Under the pieces are notes generated by a model. It did no database searches. It saw only the letters and a program-made list of their open reading frames with translations, and had not been told where the DNA came from. From Actinacidiphila epipremni (GTDB lineage: Bacteria > Actinomycetota > Actinomycetes > Streptomycetales > Streptomycetaceae): DNA of 64,000 nucleotides. Shown in pieces: positions 48,101 through 58,175 of this stretch; the first letter of the stretch is position 1, and each line of letters opens with the position of its first letter. The stretch lies in contig NZ_JAATEJ010000017.1 of the NCBI RefSeq assembly GCF_012034175.1, positions 62,001 through 126,000 of the forward strand. The letters are read 5' to 3'. The position numbers were made by a program, and so were the translations under genes.

Positions 48101-48796
48101 ATGGCTTTCCCCGCCGGCCGCCATGACCCGGCCGCCGCTCCCGCCGACGGACCGCGGGTCGTACGGCCGCGCGGGGTGGTGGACTTGCGGTCCACGTCCG
48201 GCGGGGTGGAGGTGGAGTACGCCGAGGGCGCCGTCGTGGTGGTGACCGGGCTGCCGGGGGCCGGCAAGAGCACGTTGATGGCGCGGGCGGCCCGGGCCGC
48301 GGTCGTGGACTCGCAGGCCGTCAGGGAGAGGTGGGCCGCGCGGCTGCCGGCGTGGGTGCCGTACGGGTGGTACCGGCCGCTGGTGCGGGTCGAGCACTAC
48401 GCGCGGCTGCGCGGCGCGCTGCGCCGGGCCGAGCCGCTGGTGGTGCACGACAGCGGCTCGCAAGCCTGGGTGCGGCGATGGCTCGCCCGCACCGGCCGGC
48501 GCCGCCGGCGGCCCCTGCACCTCGTCACGCTGGCGGTCACCGAGCGGGAGGCGGTCGCCGGGCAGCAGTCCCGGGGGCGCCTGGTCACGCCGTACGCCCT
48601 CGGCCGGCATGTGCGCTCCTTCCTGCTGCTGGAGCGGCAGTTGGCGGCCTCCGGGACCCCGCCGCCCGGCTACGCCTCGGCCGTGCTCCTCGACCGCCGG
48701 TGCGCCGCCCGCCTGCACGCGATCCGCTTCGGGGCGCCGCCCCCGCACCGGACCGACCCCGCCCCGGGCGCCCCGGCCACCCTGTCCACCACGTGA
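48101..48796 (+). CDS. P-loop ATP/GTP-binding protein of unknown role (kinase-like)
   Basis: The 231-aa protein has a clear Walker A, VVVVTGLPGAGKSTLMARAA (about residues 46-65). It has a short second acidic strand (PLVVHDSGSQAWVRRWLAR) and then LVTLAVTEREAVAGQQSRGRLVT, a layout like small AAA/nucleoside-kinase-type P-loop proteins (zeta-toxin/APS-kinase-like) seen singly in streptomycetes. No catalytic partner or substrate is evident. The ATG at 48101 was chosen from the promoter position; the open frame starts at 47960 inside iron box 7 and is unlikely to be translated. The C-terminal 20 residues are Pro/Ala-rich and probably disordered. Confidence 0.75.
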   Translation: MAFPAGRHDPAAAPADGPRVVRPRGVVDLRSTSGGVEVEYAEGAVVVVTGLPGAGKSTLMARAARAAVVDSQAVRERWAARLPAWVPYGWYRPLVRVEHYARLRGALRRAEPLVVHDSGSQAWVRRWLARTGRRRRRPLHLVTLAVTEREAVAGQQSRGRLVTPYALGRHVRSFLLLERQLAASGTPPPGYASAVLLDRRCAARLHAIRFGAPPPHRTDPAPGAPATLSTT

Positions 48797-49140
48797 GCCT
48801 TCCCCTCCGCCGCCGAGGTGATTTTCCGGCATGGGAAATTCCCCCCCCGTGTGTTTTTTTGGTGCGAGGGGTCGACGTGAGGTGAATTCCACGTGGCCGT
48901 CGGGTGTCTCGGTGATTTACCGGGTGCCTGAATCGGTGAGTATCCGCAGCTCAAGCGGCAGATGACGTCAATCGTACGGGTAATGCGGAATCATCAGCTC
49001 AAGTGCACTCTCTGACAATGCGGCACGGCACTCGCGGTTAAATCCCTCGCCCCGGCCCCCCTCCTATTCTTCGGATGTCGCCCGGTGCACCGCGCCGGAG
49101 GCAAAAGCTGGAAAGCATCCGTAATCCCGGAGGGGGAACC
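48797..49140. other. Gene-free, AT-richer spacer
   Basis: These 344 bases are less GC-rich than the rest of the window. They hold an interrupted repeat TTTCC/GGAAA (about 48824-48839), a run of C with a run of T soon after (48841-48860), and a CAGCTCAAG direct repeat (about 48950 and 48996). A GGAGGGGG ribosome site precedes the next gene. I see no coding frame on either strand. It probably contains the terminator of the P-loop gene and the promoter of the secreted protein. Confidence 0.6.
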
Positions 49141-49551
49141 ATGAGGAAATCGGTAAGGAACCTGCTGCCCGTCGTCGCGGTGGGCGCCGCCCTGGCGGGG
49201 GCGGTCGTCGTTCCCGCCGCCGCCGCGCAGGCCGCTCCTGCGACGTCGGCCACCCCGGCGTTCGCCCACTGCGCCATCCGTGCGCCCTACGACCACGACA
49301 CGTCGAAGTGGAGCGACGGCTACGCCCTGAGCGCCGCCCGCATCCGCTCCGGCTCCAGCGCCACCTGCGGTACCCGGGACATCGTCAGCCCCGGAGCGTC
49401 GGGCGACGAGCTCGACTACTACTGCTACACGACAGGGGACGACGGCTACACCTGGACCTACCTCAGGGACAACGCCACCGGCGTCGAAGGCTGGGTCCGG
49501 GACGACGCCCTCAACAACTACGGGGCCAACGTCACCTGCGAGTGGAGCTGA
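49141..49551 (+). CDS. Small secreted SH3-like domain protein
   Basis: The 136-aa precursor has a Sec signal peptide (MRKSVRN, then a hydrophobic run LLPVVAVGAALAGAVVVPAA, with cleavage near AQA-AP). The mature part is a single compact domain with four or five cysteines (AHCAIRAP, ATCGTRDI, YYCYTTG, VTCEWS) and the SH3b-like end TYLRDNATGVEGWVRDDAL. Such proteins are exported and may bind cell wall or form disulfide-stabilised modules; no enzyme motif is present. The ATG at 49141 follows GGAGGGGG. It stands alone between two non-coding spacers. Confidence 0.8.
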   Translation: MRKSVRNLLPVVAVGAALAGAVVVPAAAAQAAPATSATPAFAHCAIRAPYDHDTSKWSDGYALSAARIRSGSSATCGTRDIVSPGASGDELDYYCYTTGDDGYTWTYLRDNATGVEGWVRDDALNNYGANVTCEWS

Positions 49552-49600
49552 CCCCGAGCCGGTGACGGCGGCGCCGCGCCGACCGGCACCGTAACCCCCT

Positions 49601-49639
49601 GCACGGGTACGCCCCGCACCCCGCGGCGCGTACCCGTGC
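49601..49639. terminator. Hairpin terminator after the secreted protein gene
   Basis: A perfect 12-bp stem (GCACGGGTACGC and complement) surrounds a 15-base loop, 50 bases after the stop codon. Confidence 0.7.
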
Positions 49640-49727
49640 GGGCCACCGGCGGCGCCGGGTCGGGCCTCCCGTACCAACCGGCGCAAATCGTGGGATACTG
49701 CTCACGCCGGCCCACAGGGAGGTCCCG

Positions 49728-50207
49728 ATGGAGTTCGACGTGACCGTCGAGAGCCCGCAGGGGGCGCGGAACAAGTACGAGATGGACCGGGCCACCCGTC
49801 GCATCCGACTGGACCGCACGCTCTTCACGGCGACCCGCTACCCGGCCGACTACGGCTTCGTCGAGGGCACCCTGGCCCGGGACGGCGAGCCGCTGGACGC
49901 CCTCGTCATGGCCGGTGAGCCGACCTTCCCCGGCAGCACCGTCCGGTGCCGGGCCGTCGGGGTGCTCGTGATGAGCGACGAGAGCGGGCCCGACGAGAAG
50001 GTCCTGTGCGTGCCCGCGCACGATCCCCGGTACGCGCCGCTCCAGGACATCGGCGACGTGCCGCCGTTCTCGCTGCGGGAGATCGCCCACTTCTTCGAGG
50101 TCTACAAGGACCTGGAGCAGGGGAAATTCGTGCACGGCGCGCACTGGGACGGCCGCGCCGCGGCCTGCGCCGAGATCGCGGCGTCCCGGGCTCGCGCGGC
50201 GGCTTGA
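49728..50207 (+). CDS. ppa: Inorganic pyrophosphatase (family I)
   Basis: The 159-aa protein hydrolyses pyrophosphate to phosphate in the cytosol with Mg2+. It has the family I residues: VTVESPQGARNKYEMD (substrate lysine and glutamate), YPADYGFVEGTLARDGEPLDALVM (the D-x-E-P-L-D signature carrying the metal aspartates), and VPAHDPRY with IAHFFEVYKDLEQGK. The length is typical for actinobacterial enzymes. The ATG at 49728 follows GGGAGG. It is most likely a monocistronic housekeeping gene. Confidence 0.96.
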   Translation: MEFDVTVESPQGARNKYEMDRATRRIRLDRTLFTATRYPADYGFVEGTLARDGEPLDALVMAGEPTFPGSTVRCRAVGVLVMSDESGPDEKVLCVPAHDPRYAPLQDIGDVPPFSLREIAHFFEVYKDLEQGKFVHGAHWDGRAAACAEIAASRARAAA

Positions 50208-50257
50208 CGGCGCGGGCGGGCGGGGGTTCACTCGAATTCCGGCGATGGACCCCGCCG

Positions 50258-50278
50258 GGGCCGGACGTGTGCCGGCCC
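50258..50278. terminator. Hairpin after the pyrophosphatase gene
   Basis: GGGCCGG and CCGGCCC arms (7 bp) with a 7-base loop, about 50 bases after the stop. Confidence 0.5.
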
Positions 50279-50410
50279 GAACCGCCCCCTCCAGGGCTGA
50301 TGGCTCCTGACCGAGTGTCAGTGATGCGTGCCTGGAGGTGAGCCGGTGGGGTTTCCCGCAACCGTCCCGCTCTCCTCGCCTCGGGCCGCGACGAGAACGG
50401 ATGCCGTGAG

Positions 50411-50617
50411 ATGAACTGCTACGAATGCGACGCCCAAGGGCACAGCACCCCGGCGGTGGCCGTCTGCCGGACCTGCGGGGCGGCGACCTGCGCCGCCCAC
50501 GGCCAGAGCTCCCCGCTGCTGCTGGACCGCGCGAACGGCCTCGGCGTCGCCACGCTGCGGCGCCCCGCGCGCCAGATCCACTGCGCGACCTGCGCCTCCG
50601 CCCGGACCGCCGGCTAG
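50411..50617 (+). CDS. DUF2180 family zinc-ribbon-like protein
   Basis: The 68-aa protein has four cysteine pairs or near-pairs (MNCYECD, VCRTCGAATC, HCATCASA) plus a histidine, the pattern of DUF2180 proteins, which are small predicted zinc-binding proteins found in actinobacteria. The function is unknown. A conserved central SSPLLLDRANGLGVATLRRPARQIHC stretch supports family membership. No strong ribosome site precedes the ATG at 50411. It converges on the SDR gene. Confidence 0.85.
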   Translation: MNCYECDAQGHSTPAVAVCRTCGAATCAAHGQSSPLLLDRANGLGVATLRRPARQIHCATCASARTAG

Positions 50618-50725
50618 GACCGGCCCCGGCGACCGGCCCCCCACGACGCCCCCAATGGCGGCGCCCCCGCCGGTGCCTCCCTCACCCGTACGGCGCAGGC
50701 ACCGCCCACGGCCCCGGGCCCGGGC

Positions 50726-51766
50726 TCACGCCGGGCTGCCCTTCGCGCCGCCCGATGACGCCCGGCGCTGGTTCAGCCGCCCCGACGCGCGGTCGTTCAG
50801 CGCGGCGGCCCACGACCTGGCCCTGCGCAGCACCGGGTGCAGCCCGCGGTCCGCCGCCGCCTCCACATCCCGGCCCGCGGCCTGTGCGGCGGCCTCGCCG
50901 TCCGGGGGAGCGGTGGGCAGGGCGCGGGCGGCCAGGGCGCCGACGCGCGCGGTGAGCCGGGGCGCCACACCGTGGCCGAGGTCCGCGGCCCGCGCCGCGG
51001 GGGTGAGCACGACCCGGATCCTGCGGCGCTCCAGCGAGCTGACGACCCGCTCGGCAGCCCGGCGCGCGTCCATCGACAGCAGCGGGCTGCCCGCCGCCGC
51101 CGAGAACCAGCCGAACTCCTTCTCCCGCTGCCCGCCGAACTCGGCCGCCAGATGTGAGCCGGTCCGCATCAGCCCCGGATGCACCGCGGTCACGCTCACA
51201 CCGCTGCCGGCCAGCTCCGCGTGCAGCCCCTCGGCCAGGGCGGCGACCGCGGACTTCGCGCACGAGTACGGCAGCAGGTGCGGAGCCGCGACCAGCCCGC
51301 CCACCGAGCCGATCAGCCCCAGCCGGCCGCCCGCCGGGCTGCGCCGCAACCACGGCAGGGCCTCCAGGCTGGTGTGCACCGCGCCCATGAAGATCGTCTC
51401 GGCCGCCGCCGCGAAGTCCTCGGGGCCGAGCGCGTCCAGCGGCGCCACCTGGATGATCCCGGCGTTCGCCACCGCCACGTCGAGGCCGCCGTGGGCGGCT
51501 GCCGCCTCCCGCATCAGGGCCGTCACCTGCCCGCGGTCGGTGACATCGCACCGCACCGCCCGCACCGACCCCTCGGGGTGGTCGCGCAGCAGCTGCCCGC
51601 GGGCCCGCTCCAGCTCCTCCTCGTCCCGCGCGGCGATCGTCACCGCGCAGCCCCGGGCGAGCAGCCGGTCGGCGACGAGCAGCCCGAGGCCGCGCGAGCC
51701 GCCGGTCACCACGGCGGAAAGCCCCTTCAGGCTCCGGTCCCCCTTCGGGGCGAACAGGCCGTCCAT
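50726..51766 (-). CDS. SDR-family NAD(P)-dependent oxidoreductase
   Basis: The 346-aa classical short-chain dehydrogenase has the cofactor motif TGGSRGLG (about residue 20), an acidic/basic second strand (IAARDEEEL), NAGI (about 95), the catalytic serine in IGSVGG and the YSCAK active site (about 160). The usual SDR core ends near residue 250; the extra ~90 residues form a C-terminal extension (PAARAADLGHGVAPRLTARVG), seen in a group of actinobacterial SDRs. The substrate is unknown. The ATG at 51766 follows GAGAGGAG; a GTG at 51772 is also possible. It lies downstream of the sigma factor gene in the same direction, separated by the 34-bp repeat array. Confidence 0.9.
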   Translation of the reverse strand: MDGLFAPKGDRSLKGLSAVVTGGSRGLGLLVADRLLARGCAVTIAARDEEELERARGQLLRDHPEGSVRAVRCDVTDRGQVTALMREAAAAHGGLDVAVANAGIIQVAPLDALGPEDFAAAAETIFMGAVHTSLEALPWLRRSPAGGRLGLIGSVGGLVAAPHLLPYSCAKSAVAALAEGLHAELAGSGVSVTAVHPGLMRTGSHLAAEFGGQREKEFGWFSAAAGSPLLSMDARRAAERVVSSLERRRIRVVLTPAARAADLGHGVAPRLTARVGALAARALPTAPPDGEAAAQAAGRDVEAAADRGLHPVLRRARSWAAALNDRASGRLNQRRASSGGAKGSPA

Positions 51767-51776
51767 GACCACTCCT

Positions 51777-51912
51777 CTCCGTCACGCGTCCGCCACGTCC
51801 CCGGCGACCGCTCCGTCACGCCTGCGCCAGGCCCGAGGCGACCGCTCCGTCACACCTGCGCCACGTCCGTGGCCACCGCTCCGTCACGCGTACGCCGGGT
51901 CCTCCACGACCG
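51777..51912. repeat. Four tandem 34-bp degenerate repeats at the sigma-factor 3' end
   Basis: Units start at 51777, 51811, 51845 and 51879, each opening CTCCGTCAC and closing ACCG. The 51879 unit is the last coding part of the sigma gene, including its stop; the other three extend into the spacer before the SDR gene. On the coding (minus) strand each unit carries a TGACGGAG, so the stop codon and a GGAG are copied each time. Confidence 0.85.
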
Positions 51913-52681
51913 CGCGGCGCACCCGCTCGCAGGTCGCCGACAGCAGCCGCGAGACGTGCATCTGCGAGATGCCGAGCGCGTCGGCGATCTCGGCCTGCTT
52001 CATGTCCTGGAAGTACCGCATGAACAGGATCTGCCGCTCCCGCCGCGGCAGCGCGTACATCTGCGGCCGGACCGCCTCGCGGTCCACCACCGCCTGGTAC
52101 GCGTCGTCGGTCTGGCCGAGCGCGTCCTGGAGCACCGCGTCGGCGCCCGGTCCCAGCGGCGCGTCGAGGGACAGCGCCGAATAGCCCTGGAGGGCACCGA
52201 GCCCGGCCCGTACGTCGTCGTGCGACAGCCCCGTGCGCTCGGCGATCGCCTCAACCGGCGCGCGGTCGCCGATCTCCTGGCACACCGCGCGCACCTTCGC
52301 CCGCGCCTCCTGGACACCGCGCGGCACATGCACACTCCAGGAGCAGTCCCGGAAGTGCCGCTTGAGCTCGCCGTCGATGGTCGGCACCGCGTAGGTGGCG
52401 AACGCCTTGCCCTGGTCGGGGTCGAACCGGTTCACCGCCTTGACCAGGCCGAGCGCGGCGACCTGCCGCAGGTCCTCCAGCGACTCCCCGCGGTCGCGGT
52501 AGCGGCGGGCGAGCCGGTCCGACATCGGCATCCACGCCCGCACCAGGCGGTCGCACAGCGCATGGCGCTCCGGCGCGGACTGCGCCGACCGCAGCCGGCG
52601 GAACAACTCGTCGGAGTCGGCGGGCTCGTCGTGCCGGCGGCTGCGGCGGGCACCTGCGGTACGTACGGCAGACGGGGACAT
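51884..52681 (-). CDS. SigB/SigF/SigG-family RNA polymerase sigma factor
   Basis: The 265-aa protein has sigma region 2 (ALGLVKAVNRFDPDQGKAFATYAVPTIDGELKRHFRD), a region 3 (VQEARAKVRAV to GLSHDDVRAGL) and a region 4 helix-turn-helix (LPRRERQILFMRYFQDMKQAEIADALGISQMHVSRLL). The YAVPTIDGELKRHFRDCSWSVHVPR segment is typical of the stress-response SigB/SigF/SigG group. These are usually controlled by anti-sigma/anti-anti-sigma partners, none of which is visible nearby. The ATG at 52681 opens the protein; the frame extends to 52813 without support. Genes on either side (SDR, hemerythrin, DUF2267, catalase) would suit its regulon. Confidence 0.92.
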   Translation of the reverse strand: MSPSAVRTAGARRSRRHDEPADSDELFRRLRSAQSAPERHALCDRLVRAWMPMSDRLARRYRDRGESLEDLRQVAALGLVKAVNRFDPDQGKAFATYAVPTIDGELKRHFRDCSWSVHVPRGVQEARAKVRAVCQEIGDRAPVEAIAERTGLSHDDVRAGLGALQGYSALSLDAPLGPGADAVLQDALGQTDDAYQAVVDREAVRPQMYALPRRERQILFMRYFQDMKQAEIADALGISQMHVSRLLSATCERVRRAVVEDPAYA

Positions 52682-52987
52682 GGCACTCGCTTCACCAGGA
52701 GGTTGCGGGGGAGGCGGCACTCTCGGTCGCAGGCCGGGCGGAACGTCCGACGTCACCGCCGTGCCTGCTGTCCCAAGCACAATCCCGCGCCTGCCCTGCC
52801 TCACCTGCCCCAAACCGCCGACAGCGCGAAGACCGCCCGAATGGCCGTACGCCCGGCGGGGCCGGGTTGCGCCGGTCCGCCGGTTTGGCCGCGCCGGGAG
52901 CGGTTACCCGCCCCGGGACACCGATGTCCCCGCGACCTACGGGAGACGTAGACGTACCGGAGACGTACCAGAACCGAGGAGCGAACG
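52682..52987. other. Divergent spacer between sigma factor and hemerythrin genes
   Basis: These 306 bases hold promoters in both directions. A GTTTG at 52883-52887, spaced 14 bases from GGTTAC at 52902-52907, resembles the SigB-type consensus (GNNT-N14-16-GGGTAC) with one mismatch. It would give an 80-base leader for the hemerythrin gene. The match is weak and unaided by any second copy. Confidence 0.4.
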
Positions 52988-53560
52988 ATGAGTTCTGCCA
53001 CAAGCGAGCGGACCCAGGCCGCCCGGCTGCCCGACGGGGACGTGATCGCCGTCCTGCTCACGCAGCACGCGAGGATCCGCGACCTGTTCGCCACCGTCCA
53101 GAACACCCGCGGCGACACGCGCAAGAAGGCCTTCGACGAACTGCGCGCGACGCTCGCCGTCCACGAGGTGGCCGAGGAGCTGGTCGTGCGGCCGGTCGCC
53201 AAGGACACCGCGGGCAAGCGGGAGGCGGACGCCCGCAACCACGAGGAGGCCGAGGCCGCCGAGGTGCTCAAGCGGCTGGAGAAGATGGACGTCGACAGCG
53301 CGGAGTTCGCGAGCGCGCTGGCGGAGTTCGAGAAGGCCGTCGGCGACCACGCCGACCACGAGGAGACCGAGGAGTTCCCGGCGATCATGCGGGACTGCTC
53401 GCAGGAGCAGCGCCGCACCATGGGCGAGCGGCTGCAGGCCATCGAGCGGATGGCGCCCACGCATCCGCACCCCACCGCCGCAGGCAAGCCCGCCGCCCTC
53501 GCCCTGACCGGGCCCTTCGCCTCGATGATGGACAAGGTCCGCGACGCCGTGAGCCGCTGA
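52988..53560 (+). CDS. Hemerythrin HHE-domain protein
   Basis: The 190-aa helical protein carries the HHE cation-binding pattern: LLTQHARIRDLF (His about 29), LAVHEVAEELVV (His and Glu about 57-62), ARNHEEAEAAE (about 82) and VGDHADHEETEEFPAI (about 120). Such cytosolic proteins bind a diiron centre and act in oxygen, nitric-oxide or iron sensing or storage. The ATG at 52988 follows GAGGAG. The last ~40 residues are a Pro/Ala-rich tail ending in a short helix. It may belong to the sigma-factor stress group. Confidence 0.92.
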   Translation: MSSATSERTQAARLPDGDVIAVLLTQHARIRDLFATVQNTRGDTRKKAFDELRATLAVHEVAEELVVRPVAKDTAGKREADARNHEEAEAAEVLKRLEKMDVDSAEFASALAEFEKAVGDHADHEETEEFPAIMRDCSQEQRRTMGERLQAIERMAPTHPHPTAAGKPAALALTGPFASMMDKVRDAVSR

Positions 53561-53722
53561 GCCCCCCGCGCGGCCGGCCCGCGCCGGCCCCGCGTACGGG
53601 AGAACGGCACGGCGCGTACGTCCGCCGCCTGGCGGGTACCCGGAGCACGCGGCAGCGGTGAGCCGCGCCGCACGGCCCCGACGACACGGCGGCCCTGGGG
53701 CAGGCCGCACAGGGAGTACGCC

Positions 53723-54148
53723 ATGCAGCACAACGAGATGATCGGAAAAGTCCAGGCACTCGCCGGGCTGCCCGACCGCGGGTCGGCCGAGCGCGCCACC
53801 GGCGCGGTGCTGCGCACGCTCGGCGAGCGGATCGCCCCGGGACTGGCCGAGCACGTCGCCGCGCAACTGCCCCCCGACCTCGGGGCGCACCTGCGGGCGG
53901 CGGCCCGGGACGCCGCGTACGACGGCCGCGCCCGGTCGGCGGGGGAGCGGTTCGGCCTGACGTCCTTCGCCGGCCGGGTCTCCGGCCGCGCCGAGGTGCC
54001 GGACGACACGGCCGTACGCGACAGCACCGCCGTCCTGGAGGTCCTGGACGGGGCGCTGTCGCCGGAGCTGATGGACAAGGTCGCCGCCGACCTCTCGGCC
54101 GACCTCGGGGAGTTGCTGCCCTCCGGGCGGGCGGCCGGCCCGGCCTGA
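53723..54148 (+). CDS. DUF2267 domain protein
   Basis: The 141-aa protein has the DUF2267 pattern: an N-terminal EMIGKVQALAGLPDRGSAERATGAVLRTLGERIAPGLAEHVAAQLP repeat-like helix pair and a second related half (VLEVLDGALSPELMDKVAADLSADLGELLP). It is cytosolic and its biochemical role is unknown; the family is frequent next to stress genes in actinobacteria. AGGGAG precedes the ATG at 53723. It lies between the hemerythrin and catalase genes in the same direction but separated by 160-260 bases, so these may be separate transcripts. Confidence 0.88.
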   Translation: MQHNEMIGKVQALAGLPDRGSAERATGAVLRTLGERIAPGLAEHVAAQLPPDLGAHLRAAARDAAYDGRARSAGERFGLTSFAGRVSGRAEVPDDTAVRDSTAVLEVLDGALSPELMDKVAADLSADLGELLPSGRAAGPA

Positions 54149-54412
54149 CCGCCGCCCCCGCGGCCCCAGGAGCGCCGCCGACCTGGCCGTACGCGCCCGT
54201 CCGGGGGAAATGCCGGGGCCGGGGATTCCCGGCGGGTATCCGGGGCACCCGGCAACGGCCGGTCTCCCCCCGACCGGCCGGTCCGTTCCGCGCCCGCGCT
54301 GCCAGGGCGCGGAACCGCGGCCTTCCGCCCCCGCGGCCCCTCGCTCGCGAGCGGTCGCGGGGGCTTCCACGCGTCCACGACCACCGTGTTCACGAACCAC
54401 GAGGAGCAGCCC

Positions 54413-56614
<2,202 letters not shown>

Positions 56615-56637
56615 CCGCCCGGCACCCCGCAGCGGCG

Positions 56638-56674
56638 CCGCGCCCCCGTCCCACCATCCGGGACGGGGGCGCGG
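56638..56674. terminator. Strong terminator after catalase
   Basis: A stem of up to 15 bp (56638-56652 with 56660-56674; core GCCCCCGTCCC and its complement) has a 7-base loop, 23 bases after the catalase stop. Confidence 0.88.
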
Positions 56675-56837
56675 CTTCTGCGTGCCCAGGACCCGTCCTA
56701 GCACGTCACGGCGGGTTCCGCGCAGCCCGGCGGGCCGATGGGATGGACAGCCGGCTTCAAGGTGTAAACGCAGCTGAGCCGGGAAATCGGATGAGAGCGC
56801 ACCTTGTCGGGACCACGGCGGGTGCGGCTCGCACCGC

Positions 56838-57025
56838 CAGGACGCCGGCGGTGCCCCCGTACCGTCAGGACCGCGGCGGTGCGTCCACCGTCGGGAAGAC
56901 GGCGGTGCCCCGTACCGCCCCATGGCGCGGCGGTGCGCGTCCCCGTGCGCACACCTTTCCGCACACCTTTCCGCACATTCCTGCGTACACCTTCCCGCAC
57001 ACCGTCAGGACCGCGGCGGTGTCAC
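56838..57025. repeat. Dispersed ACCGTCAGGACCGCGGCGGT copies flanking a short tandem array
   Basis: Four related copies of an approximately 20-base element occur near 56840, 56861, 56888 and 57001, each an imperfect hairpin (ACCG...CGGT). Two are identical over 20 bases. Between the last two lies a 12-base-period array (GCACACCTTTCC at 56949 and 56961, then degenerate copies to about 57000). The role is unknown. Confidence 0.75.
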
Positions 57026-57116
57026 TCCGGCCGGCCCCTCGCGCGCGTGCCCACACCGCGCCGAGCACCGGGCCCCCGCCGGAGGTCTGCCCGATCACGT
57101 TCGAAAGGGCCGTTCC

Positions 57117-58097
57117 ATGTCCTTCGACCCGCCCTCCTGCCCGTGGAGCAGCGTCCTGGTGACCGGTGGCGCCGGCTTCCTCGGCTCCCACCTGTGCGAG
57201 CGCCTGCTGGACCAGGGCGCCTCGGTCGACTGCGCGGACAACTTCCTGACCGGCTCGCACGCCAACCTGGCCCACCTCGCCGGCCGGCCCGGCTTCCGGG
57301 TGCTGGAGTGCGACCTCGCGCGGCCCGGCGCGGACGCCGAGCTGCCGGGACCGTACGACCTGGTGCTGCACTTCGCGTGCCCGGCCTCGCCCGCCGACTA
57401 CCTGGCGCACCCGCTGGAGACCCTGGACGTCGGCAGCCTCGGCACCCGCAACGCGCTGCGGGTGGCCGAACGCGACGGCGCCCGGTTCGTGCTCGCCTCC
57501 ACCTCCGAGGTGTACGGCGACCCGCAGGAGCACCCGCAGACCGAGGGCTACTGGGGCAATGTCAACCCGGTCGGCCCGCGCAGCGTGTACGACGAGGCGA
57601 AGCGGTTCGGTGAGGCGCTGACCACCGCCCACGCCAGGGCCCGCGGCACCGACACCGGCATCGTCAGGCTGTTCAACTCCTACGGCCCCCGCATGCGCGC
57701 CCGCGACGGCCGGGTCGTGCCCACCTTCGTGTGCCAGGCGCTCGCCGGCGAGCCGCTGACCGTCAGCGGCGACGGCTCCCAGACCCGCTCGCTGTGCTAC
57801 GTCGACGACACCGTCGACGGCGTGCTGACCGTCGCCGCCTCCCGCGCGGTGCGCCCGGTCAACATCGGCGGCACCGAGGAGGTCACCGTCCTCGACCTCG
57901 CCCGCCGGATCATCGAGCTGACCGGCTCGCCGTCCACCGTGGAGTTCACCGAGCGCCCCGAGGACGACCCGGGGCGCCGGCTGCCCGACATCACCACCGC
58001 CCGCGAACTGCTGGGCTGGCAGCCGCACGTGCCGTGGTCGGAGGGCATCAAGCGCACCATCGAGCACTTCGCCGCCAAGCCGCCGGCGACCGCCTGA
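57117..58097 (+). CDS. NAD-dependent epimerase/dehydratase (extended SDR; UDP-glucuronate decarboxylase-like)
   Basis: The 326-aa protein has an N-terminal Rossmann motif VTGGAGFLGSHL, FACPASPADYLAHPLETLDVG and the catalytic STSEVYGDPQEHPQTE followed by SVYDEAKRF (Tyr-x3-Lys). RLFNSYGPRMRARDGRVVPTF comes next, and the sequence closes with GDGSQTRSLCYVDDTVDGV. This run is characteristic of UDP-glucuronate decarboxylases/UDP-xylose synthases, though 4,6-dehydratase or epimerase activity cannot be excluded. It lies at the head of a sugar operon; 78 bases with a perfect repeat separate it from the carbamoyltransferase. The ATG at 57117 follows GAAAGGG. Confidence 0.88.
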   Translation: MSFDPPSCPWSSVLVTGGAGFLGSHLCERLLDQGASVDCADNFLTGSHANLAHLAGRPGFRVLECDLARPGADAELPGPYDLVLHFACPASPADYLAHPLETLDVGSLGTRNALRVAERDGARFVLASTSEVYGDPQEHPQTEGYWGNVNPVGPRSVYDEAKRFGEALTTAHARARGTDTGIVRLFNSYGPRMRARDGRVVPTFVCQALAGEPLTVSGDGSQTRSLCYVDDTVDGVLTVAASRAVRPVNIGGTEEVTVLDLARRIIELTGSPSTVEFTERPEDDPGRRLPDITTARELLGWQPHVPWSEGIKRTIEHFAAKPPATA

Positions 58098-58150
58098 CCC
58101 CGCACCGCAGATCCCCGCACCGCCTGACCCCGCACCGCAGATCCCCGCAC
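58091..58150. repeat. Perfect 30-bp tandem duplication at the epimerase stop
   Basis: Bases 58091-58120 and 58121-58150 are identical. The first copy includes the epimerase stop codon, so the 3' end of the gene appears duplicated into the spacer before the carbamoyltransferase. Confidence 0.9.
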
Positions 58151-58175
58151 CCCTTCAGGAAGGGAGCACCCGCGC

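Larger units (their letters stand above)
56615..57116. other. Gene-free region with terminator and repeats
   Basis: These 502 bases contain the catalase terminator, then several short related repeats (see the next two entries) and the promoter region of the epimerase gene. GAAAGGG lies just before the ATG. No plausible coding frame was seen; the open frames here are short and Arg/His/Cys-rich. Confidence 0.7.

Noticed and set aside
54226..54245. GGGTAT before the catalase gene as a SigB-dependent promoter
   Set aside because: No GTTT-like -35 element at 14-16 bases upstream.
56949..57006. CRISPR array
   Set aside because: The units are only 12 bases, adjacent without unique spacers, and no cas gene is present.
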